In this document: positions 25,133-34,242 of the stretch, in pieces
How positions within the stretch are numbered: the first letter of the stretch is position 1
Layout of the letters: each line of letters opens with the position of its first letter
Assembly: GCA_037045455.1 (NCBI GenBank)
Contig: JBAOIN010000016.1
Coordinates: 710,395-774,394 of the forward strand
Direction: 5' to 3'
DNA length: 64,000 nucleotides
Origin: JADKAV01 sp037045455
GTDB taxonomy: Bacteria; Actinomycetota; Actinomycetes; S36-B12; UBA10799
Translations under genes and position numbers: made by a program
The notes under the pieces: generated by a model
Told to the model about the DNA's origin: nothing
Database searches by the model: none
Seen by the model: the letters and a program-made list of their open reading frames with translations, nothing else

Positions 25133-25138
25133 TACCGT
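25133..25138 (+). promoter_or_regulatory. -10 box of papain-like protein gene
   Basis: TACCGT is six bases before the GTG at 25145. The intervening GGAGGG also resembles a ribosome binding site but is too close to the start to act as one. Confidence 0.45.
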
Positions 25139-25144
25139 GGAGGG

Positions 25145-26770
25145 GTGCGTACCCTCGTCTCGCTGCTGATCGCGGCCGCCATCGCCCTGACCGGGGCGCC
25201 CGCAGCCAGCGCGGACACCGGCGACAACCTGCCGCCCGGGGCGGACCCCGCTGTCTGGCGGAACTACGTCGAGGGCTATCGCGCGGAAGCCGACTGGTCG
25301 CCGCGGGGCACGATTGTGGCGGACTCCGGGTTCCGCTCCTTCCCCAACGGGTTCAGCTTCTTCAACACGGGTGTCCCGGACGTCTTCAACAACGCGCTCT
25401 TCGGTTCCCCCGTGGAAGGCCCGCCGAACCTCGACGCGGACTCCATGCGCAGCCTGCTCGGTTCCCGGGTGTGCGTGGAGCGCAGCACCACCGGGCCCTG
25501 CACACTGACGCTGGCTGCCAGACAGTGGATGAACAGCACGAACGAGTCGATGGCCGGTGGCCACTGCTTCGGATTCGCGAGTACGGCTGCCGAGTTGTTC
25601 AACCGCACGCTGGCGCCGGGCCAGTTCCAAAGCGGAGCGAACACGACCTACGACTTGCAGTTGCGTAACCCCGTGAACCGCCAGATCGCGCGGAACATGG
25701 CCAGCCAATACACGTTCGACGTGATGAAGTACGCGTTGTCGCCGCGCAAGGTCGTGAGCCAGCTGAAGTCGTCGCTGCGGACCGGCGTGATGCCCTACAC
25801 GCTGTTCATCTTCTGGAGCGGCGGTGGGCATGCCCTCACCCCGTACGCGTTGTACGACCGAGGCGACGGCCAGTTCGACGTCGGGGTGTACGACAACAAC
25901 TACCCGGATGCGCTGCGCGCGATCCGCATCGACACCGTCAGCAACACCTACAAGTACCTGGTGATGACCAACCCGAACGGTAAGCCCGACATCGCCTCCG
26001 ACGTGATCGGACTGGTGCCCACGTCGGTCATCTCGTCCCGGCAGAAGTGCCCGTTCTGCCCGGCGGCCAACGAGACCACCGTGCAACTGCGCCCGGTGCG
26101 CAGCCAGGTCCCGATCAAGACCCGCATCACCGACCTCGACGGCAACCCGATCAAGGGGGTCGTGGTCAACCCTCCGACGAACCCCTGGCAACCCGGCGAG
26201 AAGTGGGAGTTCCCCACCTACACGGTGCCGCGCAAGCAGGACTTCATCATCTCGGTGCAGAACGGCCGCAACCGCAAAGCCGTGACGACCAGCCTGCTGG
26301 CGACCACCGGTCAGTTCAGCATCGGCACCGAGGACGCCCGGATCCCGGCTCGCGGCGTCGGCCTGCTCGGCCTGGTCCCCGAGAAGGGTCTGGTGGTGTA
26401 CGGCACGAACGGGCGGCAACGCGACCTCGGCGCGCTGGTCTTCGTCGACGAGAACCCCTCCAGCGGCGTGCAGGTCTCCGCGCAGACCCGTTCGAAGGGC
26501 GATGCGCTGCTGCTGGGACGCTTCGACGAGAAGCGCAAGCGCGTGGTGCTGTTCACGCCCGGCCGCGACCCTAGTGCGGCCACGTCGTCGGCGATCCTGC
26601 AGACCGCATCCGGCACTCTGTACGCCGATGCCGAGGCCTCGATCCCGCGCGGCGGACGGCTTGTCATCGACTACGCGAAGTGGTCGGCCAGCCGGCCGAG
26701 CGGCATCAAGGCCTACCTGCAGGGTCGGGGCACGCAGACCAAGGTCCGGGTGACGGTTACCGGCGGCTGA
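25145..26770 (+). CDS. secreted papain-like (putative cysteine protease) protein
   Basis: A 541-residue exported protein; the first 22 residues (MRTLVSLLIAAAIALTGAPA) form a signal peptide. A candidate papain-type triad is visible: Cys 141 in GGHCFGFASTAAEL, His 229 in SGGGHALTPYALYD, and Asp 250/Asn 251 in VYDNNYPD. Order and spacing are those of C1/transglutaminase-like folds. A CPFCPAA pair follows near residue 300. The rest, from VQLRPVRSQVPIKTRITD onwards, is beta-rich and resembles carboxypeptidase-regulatory-like and adhesion modules. The substrate is unknown; it could act on wall or extracellular proteins. Two secreted genes in a row interrupt the polyamine region. Confidence 0.65.
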   Translation: MRTLVSLLIAAAIALTGAPAASADTGDNLPPGADPAVWRNYVEGYRAEADWSPRGTIVADSGFRSFPNGFSFFNTGVPDVFNNALFGSPVEGPPNLDADSMRSLLGSRVCVERSTTGPCTLTLAARQWMNSTNESMAGGHCFGFASTAAELFNRTLAPGQFQSGANTTYDLQLRNPVNRQIARNMASQYTFDVMKYALSPRKVVSQLKSSLRTGVMPYTLFIFWSGGGHALTPYALYDRGDGQFDVGVYDNNYPDALRAIRIDTVSNTYKYLVMTNPNGKPDIASDVIGLVPTSVISSRQKCPFCPAANETTVQLRPVRSQVPIKTRITDLDGNPIKGVVVNPPTNPWQPGEKWEFPTYTVPRKQDFIISVQNGRNRKAVTTSLLATTGQFSIGTEDARIPARGVGLLGLVPEKGLVVYGTNGRQRDLGALVFVDENPSSGVQVSAQTRSKGDALLLGRFDEKRKRVVLFTPGRDPSAATSSAILQTASGTLYADAEASIPRGGRLVIDYAKWSASRPSGIKAYLQGRGTQTKVRVTVTGG

Positions 26771-27068
26771 ACCTCGCCGGAAACGGCCGCTGAGAACCCT
26801 GACGCGCAGCGGCGCCCAGCAGCAACGCCAGTGGAATGCCCAGCAACTGCCGCACCGCCATCCGGCCAGCGCTGACCACCCGTCCGCTGCGGACGTCCAC
26901 GACCTGCTCGCGGGTGAGCCGCATGCCGGGCGTGCGCGACTGCCGCGCTTCGAACACCGACCACACGATCCAGCCGATGCCCAGCGTCACCACGAACAGC
27001 AGCAGGTCGAGAAGAAACCCAGCCAGGCGCCGCGAAGGCTGGGCGAGCAGCACCTCAGCTGAGGACAT
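26757..27068 (-). CDS. RDD-family membrane protein (short)
   Basis: From the ATG at 27068 the product is 103 residues (MSSAEVLLAQPSRRLAGFLL). The RDD pattern is present as SRRLAGFLLDLLLF, then GWIVWSVFEARQSRTPGMRLTREQVVD and a second hydrophobic stretch VRQLLGIPLALLLG. It has two helices and is shorter than the usual three-helix RDD protein. It starts within the last codons of the oxidoreductase gene, so the two are co-transcribed. The function of RDD proteins is not settled; some are Na+/H+ antiporters. Confidence 0.7.
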   Translation of the reverse strand: MSSAEVLLAQPSRRLAGFLLDLLLFVVTLGIGWIVWSVFEARQSRTPGMRLTREQVVDVRSGRVVSAGRMAVRQLLGIPLALLLGAAARQGSQRPFPARFSRR

Positions 27069-28389
27069 CGTGGCGGCGGTCCTCCCAACGCAGCACGCCC
27101 GCGATCCGCTCGAGGACGACATGGCCGAGACCGCCCGGCGGGAACGGCACCACCTTGCGGTTGACGAAGAACACGTCGGTCAGGTCCGTGTCCTTTTCCA
27201 GCACCAGATCCCGGATCGTCTGCCCGTTCAAGTGGGTGGTCGAGACACCGTGCCCGACGCAGCCCATCGAGTAGATGATGTCCGGCGAGCCTGCAAAGCC
27301 GATGGCCGGGAACATGTCCAGCGTCGCCGACACGGGCCCGCCCCAGGCATGGCTGAACTTCACGTCTCGCAGACCCGGAAAGATCGCCCGCACGTCCGCC
27401 CGCAGCTTCTCCCAGGTCGCCGGGTCAGCGTCGAAGTCCATGCTCTTGCCGTTGCCCAAACCGACATCCCGGCCCCCCATCAGCAGGCGGTTGTCGGCGG
27501 TGAGCCGGTAGTAGTGCACCAGGTCCCGGAAGTCCTCGACACCTTCCCGGCCCTTCCAGCCCATGCTGTCCAGCTGAGCATCCGTGAGAGGCTCGGTGAG
27601 CACGATGTAGGTCCAGACCGGCACCTGCTTGCGCTGCATCGGCGCGAAGTGGTGGGTCCAGGCGTTAGTGGCCAGCACGACCTTGCGCGCAGTCACGGTG
27701 CCGTGCGGGGTACGCACCTTGTGCTGGCCGGCGCCAGGCTCGACGGCGGTGACCGGAGTCTGCTCGTAGATCGGCACTGCCGCCTCGTCCAGCACTCGGC
27801 CCCAGGCGCGGCTGAGCTTTGCCGGGTTGAGAATGCCGGTGTTGGGCTCCCACCAGGCCGGCCCCCGATAGAGCGGGCTGTTGACCCGGTCCACCAATTG
27901 CTCGTGCTCGATGAGGTTCACGCCGGTGATGCCCAGCCGGTGGACCAGCGCGATCTCCTTGAGCAGGCGTTTGGAGTACTTGTCCGAGGTGGCCACCCAC
28001 AGGAAACCGGTGTGCTCGTAGTCGCAGTCGAGGTCAAGGTCCTCGACCAAACCCTTCAGCAGCGTGACCGCGCGGTCGGCGTACAGGTGCGCCTCCCTGG
28101 CCTTGGCCTTGCCGAAGCGGGAGGCGGTGAAGGAGTGCATCATGCCGATCTTGGTCATGGAGAAGCCGGCGTTGCGGCCACTCGCGCCATAACCCACCAC
28201 GCCTGCCTCCAGCAGGGCGATCCGCAGCGACGGGTCCGCCTCGTGCAGGTGGTAGGCGGTGCTCATCCCGGTGAACCCGGCCCCGACGATCGCGACGTCG
28301 ACATCCAGGTCCCCTGCCAGCGGTGGACGCGGCTCGTAGGGGTCGGCGGCCAGCCAGAAGCTCTTCTCACGGAAATCCTGCACGCTCAC
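27055..28389 (-). CDS. FAD-dependent amine/amino-acid oxidoreductase (PuuB/DAO-like)
   Basis: A 444-residue flavoenzyme of the DAO superfamily. The dinucleotide-binding motif is VDVAIVGAGFTGMSTAYHL, followed by GYGASGRNAGFSMTKIG, the signature of gamma-glutamylputrescine oxidase-like proteins, and the C-terminal FAD contact YSMGCVGHGVSTTHLNGQ. It oxidises an amine or N-substituted amino acid to an aldehyde or imine with release of H2O2 or reduction of an acceptor. Its nearness to the polyamine importer suggests use of imported putrescine-type amines, but no glutamylputrescine synthetase is visible. The GTG start has TAGGTT six bases upstream. Confidence 0.85.
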   Translation of the reverse strand: MSVQDFREKSFWLAADPYEPRPPLAGDLDVDVAIVGAGFTGMSTAYHLHEADPSLRIALLEAGVVGYGASGRNAGFSMTKIGMMHSFTASRFGKAKAREAHLYADRAVTLLKGLVEDLDLDCDYEHTGFLWVATSDKYSKRLLKEIALVHRLGITGVNLIEHEQLVDRVNSPLYRGPAWWEPNTGILNPAKLSRAWGRVLDEAAVPIYEQTPVTAVEPGAGQHKVRTPHGTVTARKVVLATNAWTHHFAPMQRKQVPVWTYIVLTEPLTDAQLDSMGWKGREGVEDFRDLVHYYRLTADNRLLMGGRDVGLGNGKSMDFDADPATWEKLRADVRAIFPGLRDVKFSHAWGGPVSATLDMFPAIGFAGSPDIIYSMGCVGHGVSTTHLNGQTIRDLVLEKDTDLTDVFFVNRKVVPFPPGGLGHVVLERIAGVLRWEDRRHDVLS

Positions 28390-28395
28390 GCGGCC

Positions 28396-28401
28396 AACCT
28401 A
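28396..28401 (-). promoter_or_regulatory. -10 box of the amine oxidoreductase gene
   Basis: TAGGTT on the minus strand, then GGCCGC, then the GTG at 28389: the six-base spacing of a leaderless start. Confidence 0.5.
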
Positions 28402-28504
28402 TCACCTGCGGTGTGGGCTGGTTGTTTGCGGGGTGGCTGGTAGTGAGCCCGAGCCGGCAGGGTTTGTGGGATCGCGTCGCCCGAACGACCGTGCGGGAGG
28501 TGGC

Positions 28505-30050
28505 GTGAAACTGCGCAGGCGACTGTCGCCAGGCGCCTGGCTCGTGCGCGGGCTCGGCTGGGTGGTACTCGTTCCGGCCCTGGTCTTCGCGTTGGTGGTG
28601 CAGTTCGTCCCAGGTCCGGCACGGGTCGTACGAGACCTCATACGCGGGCCAGAAGCCGCAATCGGCGCGCCGAAGCCCCCCTGCTCCGAGGTGCGATCCC
28701 CGCGTCAGCAGCCCACAGCCGGCTACAGCGACCCGGACGGGACACTGCGGGTCTTCGCGATCCAGTACACGCTGGACTTCGACGACGTCCGCGACTACGC
28801 GACCTGGCGACGGACCGTCGAGTGCCTGATGGAAGACCTGGTGCAGCCCTACCGCAAGCAAGGCCAGCCGACCCTGGTGGTCTTCCCGGAGGACATGGGC
28901 CTGCCGACCGTGGCGATGGGTGTGCGCGGTGCGACCGCCCGCGCCCAGTCCGGCTCCGTGGCCTCGGCGGTGTCGGAAGCCGTACCGCTCGGGCTGGGTG
29001 CCGCACTCGGTCAGCTGAACCTCGCGTACTCGACACAGATCGCGGCGTATCAGGCGCGCTTCGGCCCGATCGATCCACGTAAGCAGTTGTTCGTCGCCGC
29101 CACCGATACCTTCGCGCGGGCCGTCAATGTCACGTTCAGCGACATCGCCAAGCAGTACGGCGTGTACGTCGTGGTCAGCAACAACCAGGCGACGTACCGC
29201 GAGACCCACAACCCGGTGGAGGTCGCGCTGTTCAGCGATCCCAGTGTCCGAACGGATGTGGCGTACGTCGCGACCAGTTCGCGGGTCACGAACTCCACGT
29301 TCCTGTGGGGCCCGGACGACGTTGACCGCAGAGCGCCGGATGGCATGAAGAATCTGCTCTTCCGCAACGAGAAGGTCCCGCTGACGGCTCTGGAGAAGGA
29401 TCTGATCGGGCTGGACGAGGGACCGCGCAGCGGGCCGGCGGCGCGAAGCCAATGCGGGTGGGCCAGAGATCGCCGGGTTCAAGGTCGGGCTTGCCACATC
29501 GTTGCCGGCTTTCGCCTACGGCTATCCGTACGGCAAGCGCCCCAAGGGCTTCAAACCCTGCGCCGACACGGCGGTCTCCTTCGCGGCCTGCCAGGACGCC
29601 CAAGGCGTCACCCTGCAAATCCAGGCCGACGCCAACCCCGGTCGTTGGGCGGCGACCACGCTTGCGGGGAACTGGCAGCCGCTGGAGTGGATGAGTTCGG
29701 TGTGGCGTGCAGTCACCGACCCGACCGTGAACTTCAAGTACAACGTGACGCCGATGATGAACGGCAATCTCATGGACCTGGTCTTCGATGGCCAGAGCAC
29801 GATCAGCGCGCGCGGCGCCAAGGTCGCTCCCATGATGTTCGTCGGTAATGACCAGCTCGGTCCTGACGACGCGGCGGACATGGGCGTGTATGTGGGCCGC
29901 AAGCCGGAGTTCCTGGCGATGACGCCCTGGTCAGGCGGGTCCGGTAACGATCGTGCCGAACTGGAAGGCGAGGCAGCGGCGCTGGCGCCGCATGGCGCGC
30001 GGGCAGGGGAGTACACGCAGACAGCCGTGTTCGCCGACCTCGTTCCTTGA
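28505..30050 (+). pseudogene. nitrilase-superfamily (carbon-nitrogen hydrolase) protein, one frameshift
   Basis: The GTG at 28505 follows GGGAGG and encodes a basic N-terminus with one membrane helix, so the enzyme domain is extracytoplasmic. The hydrolase domain starts LRVFAIQYTLDFDDV and contains the catalytic Glu in LVVFPEDMGLP. The frame switches near 29430-29450: IAGFKVGLATSLPAFAYGYPYG and the rest to 30050 continue one frame away, and the span is 3n+1 long. Both halves are well formed, so a single-base sequence error is likely. The nitrilase Lys and Cys could not be placed with certainty. Substrate unknown. Confidence 0.7.
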
Positions 30051-30064
30051 CGTGGCCACCTGCA

Positions 30065-30151
30065 ATCGGTGAGCATGGCGGGCATCCGTGAGCATTCTGG
30101 GCGCGCAAAACGCCTCCGTTGAGCTAACCGATGCCCGGAATGCTCACCGAT
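30065..30151. repeat. 87-bp interspersed palindromic repeat, copy B
   Basis: Begins ATCGGTGAGCATGGCGGGC, centre GGGCGCGCAAAACGCCTCCG, ends GCCCGGAATGCTCACCGAT. It has the same length as copies A and C and lies between two genes in the same direction. Confidence 0.85.
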
Positions 30152-30236
30152 CGGCCGTGGGTTTGTGGCAGAACCGGGCATGTGCTGTTGCGGCCGCTGG
30201 CCCCAGTTGCCGTTACTCTTCAGGTCGGGAGGGCAC

Positions 30237-31007
30237 ATGGGCTGGCAGCGTTATGTCGCGGTCGGGGACTCGTTCACCGAAGGCATCGGGGATCCGCGTC
30301 CCGGTGGCGGAGACCGCGGCTGGGCCGACCGGGTGGCTGAGTCGCTGGTCACGACGCAACCGGACCTGACGTACGCGAACCTTGCCATCCGGGGTCGCAA
30401 ACTCGCCCAGATCGTGGCGGAGCAGGTGCCCGAGGCCCTCGCTCTGCAACCCGACCTGGTTAGCTTTGCCGGCGGTGTCAATGACGCCCTGCGCCGGCAT
30501 TGGGATCTGACCGAACTGGGCGAGCACTTGGAGCAGGGCATCAGTGCCCTGGCCGCAACGGGTGCCCAGATCGTGATCGTCACCTACGGCCGGCCGAAGA
30601 ACCGCTCCCGGCTGATGGGTGTCGTCGAGGGACGGCTGGCCGAGTACCGGGAGGCGACCTACGACGTGGCCGGCCGGCATGGAGCAATCGTCGTGGACTT
30701 CTGGGACTACAGCGTGTTCGACGACCCCCGGTTCTGGTCCGAGGACCGCCTGCACCTCAATCCGGTGGGTCACCAGCGGGTGGCGATGGCCGTTCTGGAA
30801 AGGCTCGGGCAACCTCTGCCCGGGCCGTGGGATGCACCGCTACCGCGGGTGCGCCCGCCGTCGCCGTTGCAGCGGGCAGGCCGCAACGCAGCCTGGGCCG
30901 GCAAGCATTTCGCGCCCTGGATCGGCCGCCGCTTCACAGGCCGTTCGTCGGGGGACAACATCACCGCGAAACGACCGGAGTGCACCCCGGTCAGGCACAG
31001 TGGTTAG
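30237..31007 (+). CDS. SGNH/GDSL-type hydrolase
   Basis: A 256-residue esterase-like enzyme of the GDSL family. Block I is VAVGDSFTEGIGDP (catalytic Ser), block II contains NLAIRGRKL, block III GGVNDALR and block V DRLHLNPVGHQRVA (Asp-His). The ATG at 30237 has GGGAGGG five bases upstream. No signal peptide is seen, so the enzyme is cytoplasmic, as in many actinobacterial members of this subgroup. The C-terminal 60 residues are basic and Pro-rich. It may act as an acyl-esterase; substrate unknown. Confidence 0.88.
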   Translation: MGWQRYVAVGDSFTEGIGDPRPGGGDRGWADRVAESLVTTQPDLTYANLAIRGRKLAQIVAEQVPEALALQPDLVSFAGGVNDALRRHWDLTELGEHLEQGISALAATGAQIVIVTYGRPKNRSRLMGVVEGRLAEYREATYDVAGRHGAIVVDFWDYSVFDDPRFWSEDRLHLNPVGHQRVAMAVLERLGQPLPGPWDAPLPRVRPPSPLQRAGRNAAWAGKHFAPWIGRRFTGRSSGDNITAKRPECTPVRHSG

Positions 31008-31125
31008 TCGTTCAGGCGGAACAACGCCCTGGAGGCGCGGTTGTGAGATTCCGGCGCAGCAGTGAGCGGTAGACGGGGTTGCGTCGTTGCCCCTCAAACG
31101 CCCGACCTGGGGAGCATCAACCTGC

Positions 31126-31752
31126 CTAGTTGATCAAGTTGATGGCACGACTGACCGTGACCAGGATCGTCACCAAAGACACGGCGGACTGCACAGTGAA
31201 CAGGAATTTGGCCCGGTGGCTCAGCGGCATGGTGTCGGTGGGGGAGAACGCGATGATGTTGGTGTACGCCGTGAACAGGTAGTCGGGCAATTGCGGCTTC
31301 CACGTCATTCCCGAAGCCTGCTGCGGGAACTGGAAGTCCCAGCCCTCGCACGACGTGGCGTCCTCCCGGGTGTGGGGGCCGCCACCGTCGATCCACCAGT
31401 ACACGATGCCGAAACTCAAGACGTTGATGATCAGCACACCGAACCCGCCCAGCAGCAACTGCCCGCCGGAGTCCTCGTCGCCGCGCATCATCGAGATGAA
31501 GAGCAACGTCGCGTTAAGGACACTGATCATGACCAGTAGGAACAGGTAGGACGTCATCGCCCGGCGGACGGTGTTGGGGGCGCTATGGCTGAATTGCATG
31601 ATGCGCAAGGCCATCGGCACGCCGATCACTTCGATGGCCGGGATCATCCAGCGGGGACCGATCGTGATTGCGTCCGGGAGCAGCATCTGAATGCCGGCGA
31701 TGACCAGGACGACGACCGCGACCTGAACAGTGGTGCGATCCGCCTTGTCCAT
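31126..31752 (-). CDS. conserved membrane protein, possible ion-channel-like fold
   Basis: A 208-residue protein with about five helices. Between helices 4 and 5 lies a re-entrant-looking segment, QLPDYLFTAYTNIIAFSPTDTMPLSHRAKFLFTVQSAVSLV, with a pattern like the pore-helix and last helix of two-helix K+ channels (DYLY/F...T..SPTDT), and it ends VSRAINLIN. No selectivity filter GYG is present, so channel function is only a suggestion. A pair of acidic residues precedes helix 3 (RGDEDSGG). It is adjacent to the SLC13 permease gene on the same strand. Confidence 0.65.
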   Translation of the reverse strand: MDKADRTTVQVAVVVLVIAGIQMLLPDAITIGPRWMIPAIEVIGVPMALRIMQFSHSAPNTVRRAMTSYLFLLVMISVLNATLLFISMMRGDEDSGGQLLLGGFGVLIINVLSFGIVYWWIDGGGPHTREDATSCEGWDFQFPQQASGMTWKPQLPDYLFTAYTNIIAFSPTDTMPLSHRAKFLFTVQSAVSLVTILVTVSRAINLIN

Positions 31753-31759
31753 GGCGGCG

Positions 31760-31765
31760 AATCTA
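31760..31765 (-). promoter_or_regulatory. -10 box of the membrane protein gene
   Basis: TAGATT on the minus strand ends seven bases before the ATG at 31752, giving this gene its own probable leaderless promoter. Confidence 0.45.
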
Positions 31766-31780
31766 GTGCGCTGCGAGTGA

Positions 31781-33436
31781 TCAGCGCAGGACTAGGAACG
31801 CCGTCCCAATAGCGGCGACCACGACGATCATCACCAAGGGGACACCGAAGCGGGCGAACGACGCCGTGCGGTACCGGCCCGGTTGCATCACCATCAGGTT
31901 GGACTGGTGGGCGAACGGGTTGAGGAACGTGAAGCTGATGCAGGTGCCGATCAGCGCGAGCACGATTACCGGGTCCACCCCCAGACCCGTCGCCAGGGTC
32001 AGTCCGACCGGGGTCAGGATGGAGGCTGCGGCAGCGTTCGTCGTGATGTTCGTCAGCAGGGTGGTGGCGACGGTGAGTGTGACCACGACGCCTATCACGC
32101 TCCCGGCAGATACCGTCGATATGGCATCGGAGATGACATCGGCAAGTCCGCTGTCGACCACGATGGCCCCGAGTCCGACGGAGCCGGCCAGGATGAACAA
32201 CACGTTCCAATCCAGGGCACGTACGGCAGCACGCGGTGTCAGCACTCCTGTGAGCACCATCAGTACGGCACCGGCGAACGCGGCAAGTTCGACCCGCGCC
32301 AGCCCGAACGTCGCTGCCACGATGACCGCGGCAAGGATCCCCACGGCGATCCACGTCTTGCGCGGCTGCGGCGCTTTTCCCACGGCACTCTGCCAGATCC
32401 CGATGTCGCTGTGCTCGGCCAACGCTTCCGGCGTTGAGCACGTCAAGTAGACCGTTTCGCCGGCCTGACTGGCGGCTTCCCGCAGCGGTGACGATGTGCG
32501 CGCTGCGATGACGTCCACGTCGCCGTGCTCCTCGAGGTCCCCCAGGGTTCCGGTCTCGCCGGGCGCGATGGAGGCTGCATACAGCTTCTGCTCGGACAGG
32601 CCGAAGCGGGCGCTGCCCCACAGCGCTGCAACGCCGTCCTCGGTGGCCTCGAACACCAGGAGGTCGCCGGCCGCCATAGGCTCCTCGGCGGCCAGGCGCT
32701 CGGTGTCGCGTACGATCTCGACGAGTTCGTACTGCTGAGAATGCGCCACCCCCACATCGTCGGCCCGGCGGCCGATGCCGATGGCCTGGGGCGAGACGGG
32801 CAATTCCACCCGCCAGTCCCGCTCGGGCAGGGCGTCGTTGGCTGCGGCGCTGAAGAAGCGGGGACCGGCGAACAGCAGCCACAACCATCCGATCAGGCAC
32901 ACCGGCAGCGCGACGATGGCGAACGAGAACATGCCCACGTTCACGCCCGCTCCCGAAGCGATGCCGGCAATGAGCAGGTTCGAGCTGGTGCCGATCAGCG
33001 TGGTCGATCCGGCCAGCGTGGTGGCATGGGCCACCGGCAGGAGAACTTGCCGCGCGGGGATACCGCGGGTCTGCTGCAGTTCCTTCACGGCGGGAATGAG
33101 CATGGCGACGATGGGCGTCGTGTTCATCAACGCCGACGTGACACCGACGGGGACGATGAGCCGGCGCAGGGTCTGGCCGGCTGAAGTGACCGTGGACAGT
33201 AACCGCCAGGTCACCCGAGACACCACGCCGGTGTGGATCACACCCTTGGCGACCACCAGCATCGCCGCGACAGTGATCACGCCGCCGTTGCTCATCCCCG
33301 CGAACAGCGCGCCAGGTTCGGCAATGCCGGTCAGCCCCGCGATGGCCAGGCCGGTCGCCAGGGCCAGCACCGGCGGAATCCGGCCAGAAGCCATGGCCAC
33401 GAGCGTCCCGACGACGATGAGTGCTGCGAGGATCAT
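31781..33436 (-). CDS. SLC13/DASS-type anion permease with TrkA-C-like domain
   Basis: A 551-residue transporter of the divalent anion:Na+ symporter superfamily. Two membrane halves of about five helices (TSALMNTTPIVAMLIPAVKEL and, later, TTLLTNITTNAAAASILTPVGL) carry the paired SNT-like motifs for anion and sodium binding. The cytoplasmic middle, about residues 190-340, resembles RCK/TrkA-C regulatory repeats (ELPVSPQAIGIGRRADDVGV). Sulfate, phosphate or dicarboxylate are possible substrates, and the sequence does not decide. It starts five bases before the stop of the aquaporin gene upstream, so these two likely form an operon. Confidence 0.88.
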   Translation of the reverse strand: MILAALIVVGTLVAMASGRIPPVLALATGLAIAGLTGIAEPGALFAGMSNGGVITVAAMLVVAKGVIHTGVVSRVTWRLLSTVTSAGQTLRRLIVPVGVTSALMNTTPIVAMLIPAVKELQQTRGIPARQVLLPVAHATTLAGSTTLIGTSSNLLIAGIASGAGVNVGMFSFAIVALPVCLIGWLWLLFAGPRFFSAAANDALPERDWRVELPVSPQAIGIGRRADDVGVAHSQQYELVEIVRDTERLAAEEPMAAGDLLVFEATEDGVAALWGSARFGLSEQKLYAASIAPGETGTLGDLEEHGDVDVIAARTSSPLREAASQAGETVYLTCSTPEALAEHSDIGIWQSAVGKAPQPRKTWIAVGILAAVIVAATFGLARVELAAFAGAVLMVLTGVLTPRAAVRALDWNVLFILAGSVGLGAIVVDSGLADVISDAISTVSAGSVIGVVVTLTVATTLLTNITTNAAAASILTPVGLTLATGLGVDPVIVLALIGTCISFTFLNPFAHQSNLMVMQPGRYRTASFARFGVPLVMIVVVAAIGTAFLVLR

Positions 33437-33440
33437 GGCG

Positions 33441-34190
33441 TCAGTAGTTGACGACGTACACGCCCGCTGCCAGCGCCGCCCCGATCAGCGGCCCCACGAT
33501 CGGGACCCAGGCGTACCCCCAGTCGATCTTCTCCTTGCCGCGCAGGGGGAGCAGAGCGTAGGCCAGACGCGGACCCAGATCGCGGGCCGGGTTGATCGCA
33601 TAGCCTGTCGCACCACCCAGCCCTGCCCCGATCGCGATCACGGCGAATGCCACACCGGCGTATCCCAAGCCGATATTGCCCAGGTTGGGAGCTGCCCCCT
33701 CGACCGAGGGCTGCCACGGTGCCTGCTGAATGACCCAGTACACCAGCACAAACGTGGCGACGGCTTCGGACACCGTGTTCCAGGCCAGGGACCGCACGCC
33801 CGGCTTGGTGTAGAAGATGCTGCCCGTCGTGTGCACCTGGTCATGGGCGTCGAACTGCTTCTTGTAGACGACGTAGACCAGCAGCGCGCCGACCAGTGCT
33901 CCGCCGAACTCGCCCAGGAAGTAGAACGGCACATCGCTCCACGGCGTGTTCCCGGTCATGGCGAGCGCCACTGTGACAGCCGGGTTGAGATGGGCGCCGG
34001 ACTCCCAGGCGACACTGGCGCCGACGAAGACGGCCATGCCCCATCCGAACGCAGTCAACATCCAGTTGCCGGCTCCGAACCCCAGGCTCGTCGTCAGAGA
34101 ACCGAGGGCGCCGATGCCGCAACCGATCAGCACAAGGATGGCGGTCCCGATGAACTCGTTCACTGTGATCACGTGCAGCGACTCGATCAT
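33441..34190 (-). CDS. aquaporin / glycerol facilitator (MIP family)
   Basis: A 249-residue channel with both NPA boxes: SGAHLNPAVTVAL after helix 2 and GYAINPARDLGPRLAY after helix 5. The residue after the second box is Arg-Asp (NPARD), typical of the GlpF-like branch, and FYFLGEFGGALVGALLVY is helix 3. It passes water and small polyols such as glycerol. An SLC13-type permease follows in the same operon. No glycerol kinase or dehydrogenase is nearby. TAGACA six bases before the ATG resembles the leaderless -10 pattern. Confidence 0.93.
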   Translation of the reverse strand: MIESLHVITVNEFIGTAILVLIGCGIGALGSLTTSLGFGAGNWMLTAFGWGMAVFVGASVAWESGAHLNPAVTVALAMTGNTPWSDVPFYFLGEFGGALVGALLVYVVYKKQFDAHDQVHTTGSIFYTKPGVRSLAWNTVSEAVATFVLVYWVIQQAPWQPSVEGAAPNLGNIGLGYAGVAFAVIAIGAGLGGATGYAINPARDLGPRLAYALLPLRGKEKIDWGYAWVPIVGPLIGAALAAGVYVVNY

Positions 34191-34230
34191 GGGATTTGTC
34201 TAGCAACAAACGGGGCGTGGTGGTCGGTTC

Positions 34231-34236
34231 TAGACT
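34231..34236 (+). promoter_or_regulatory. -10 box of L,D-transpeptidase-like gene
   Basis: TAGACT, then six bases (GAATTC), then ATG 34243. No ribosome binding site is visible. Confidence 0.5.
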
Positions 34237-34242
34237 GAATTC

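Noticed and set aside
23843..26419. 858-codon minus-strand frame opposite two secreted proteins
   Set aside because: Antisense shadow typical of high-GC coding DNA; composition (Arg, His, Val, Gly) is not protein-like, and both plus-strand genes have signal peptides and motifs.
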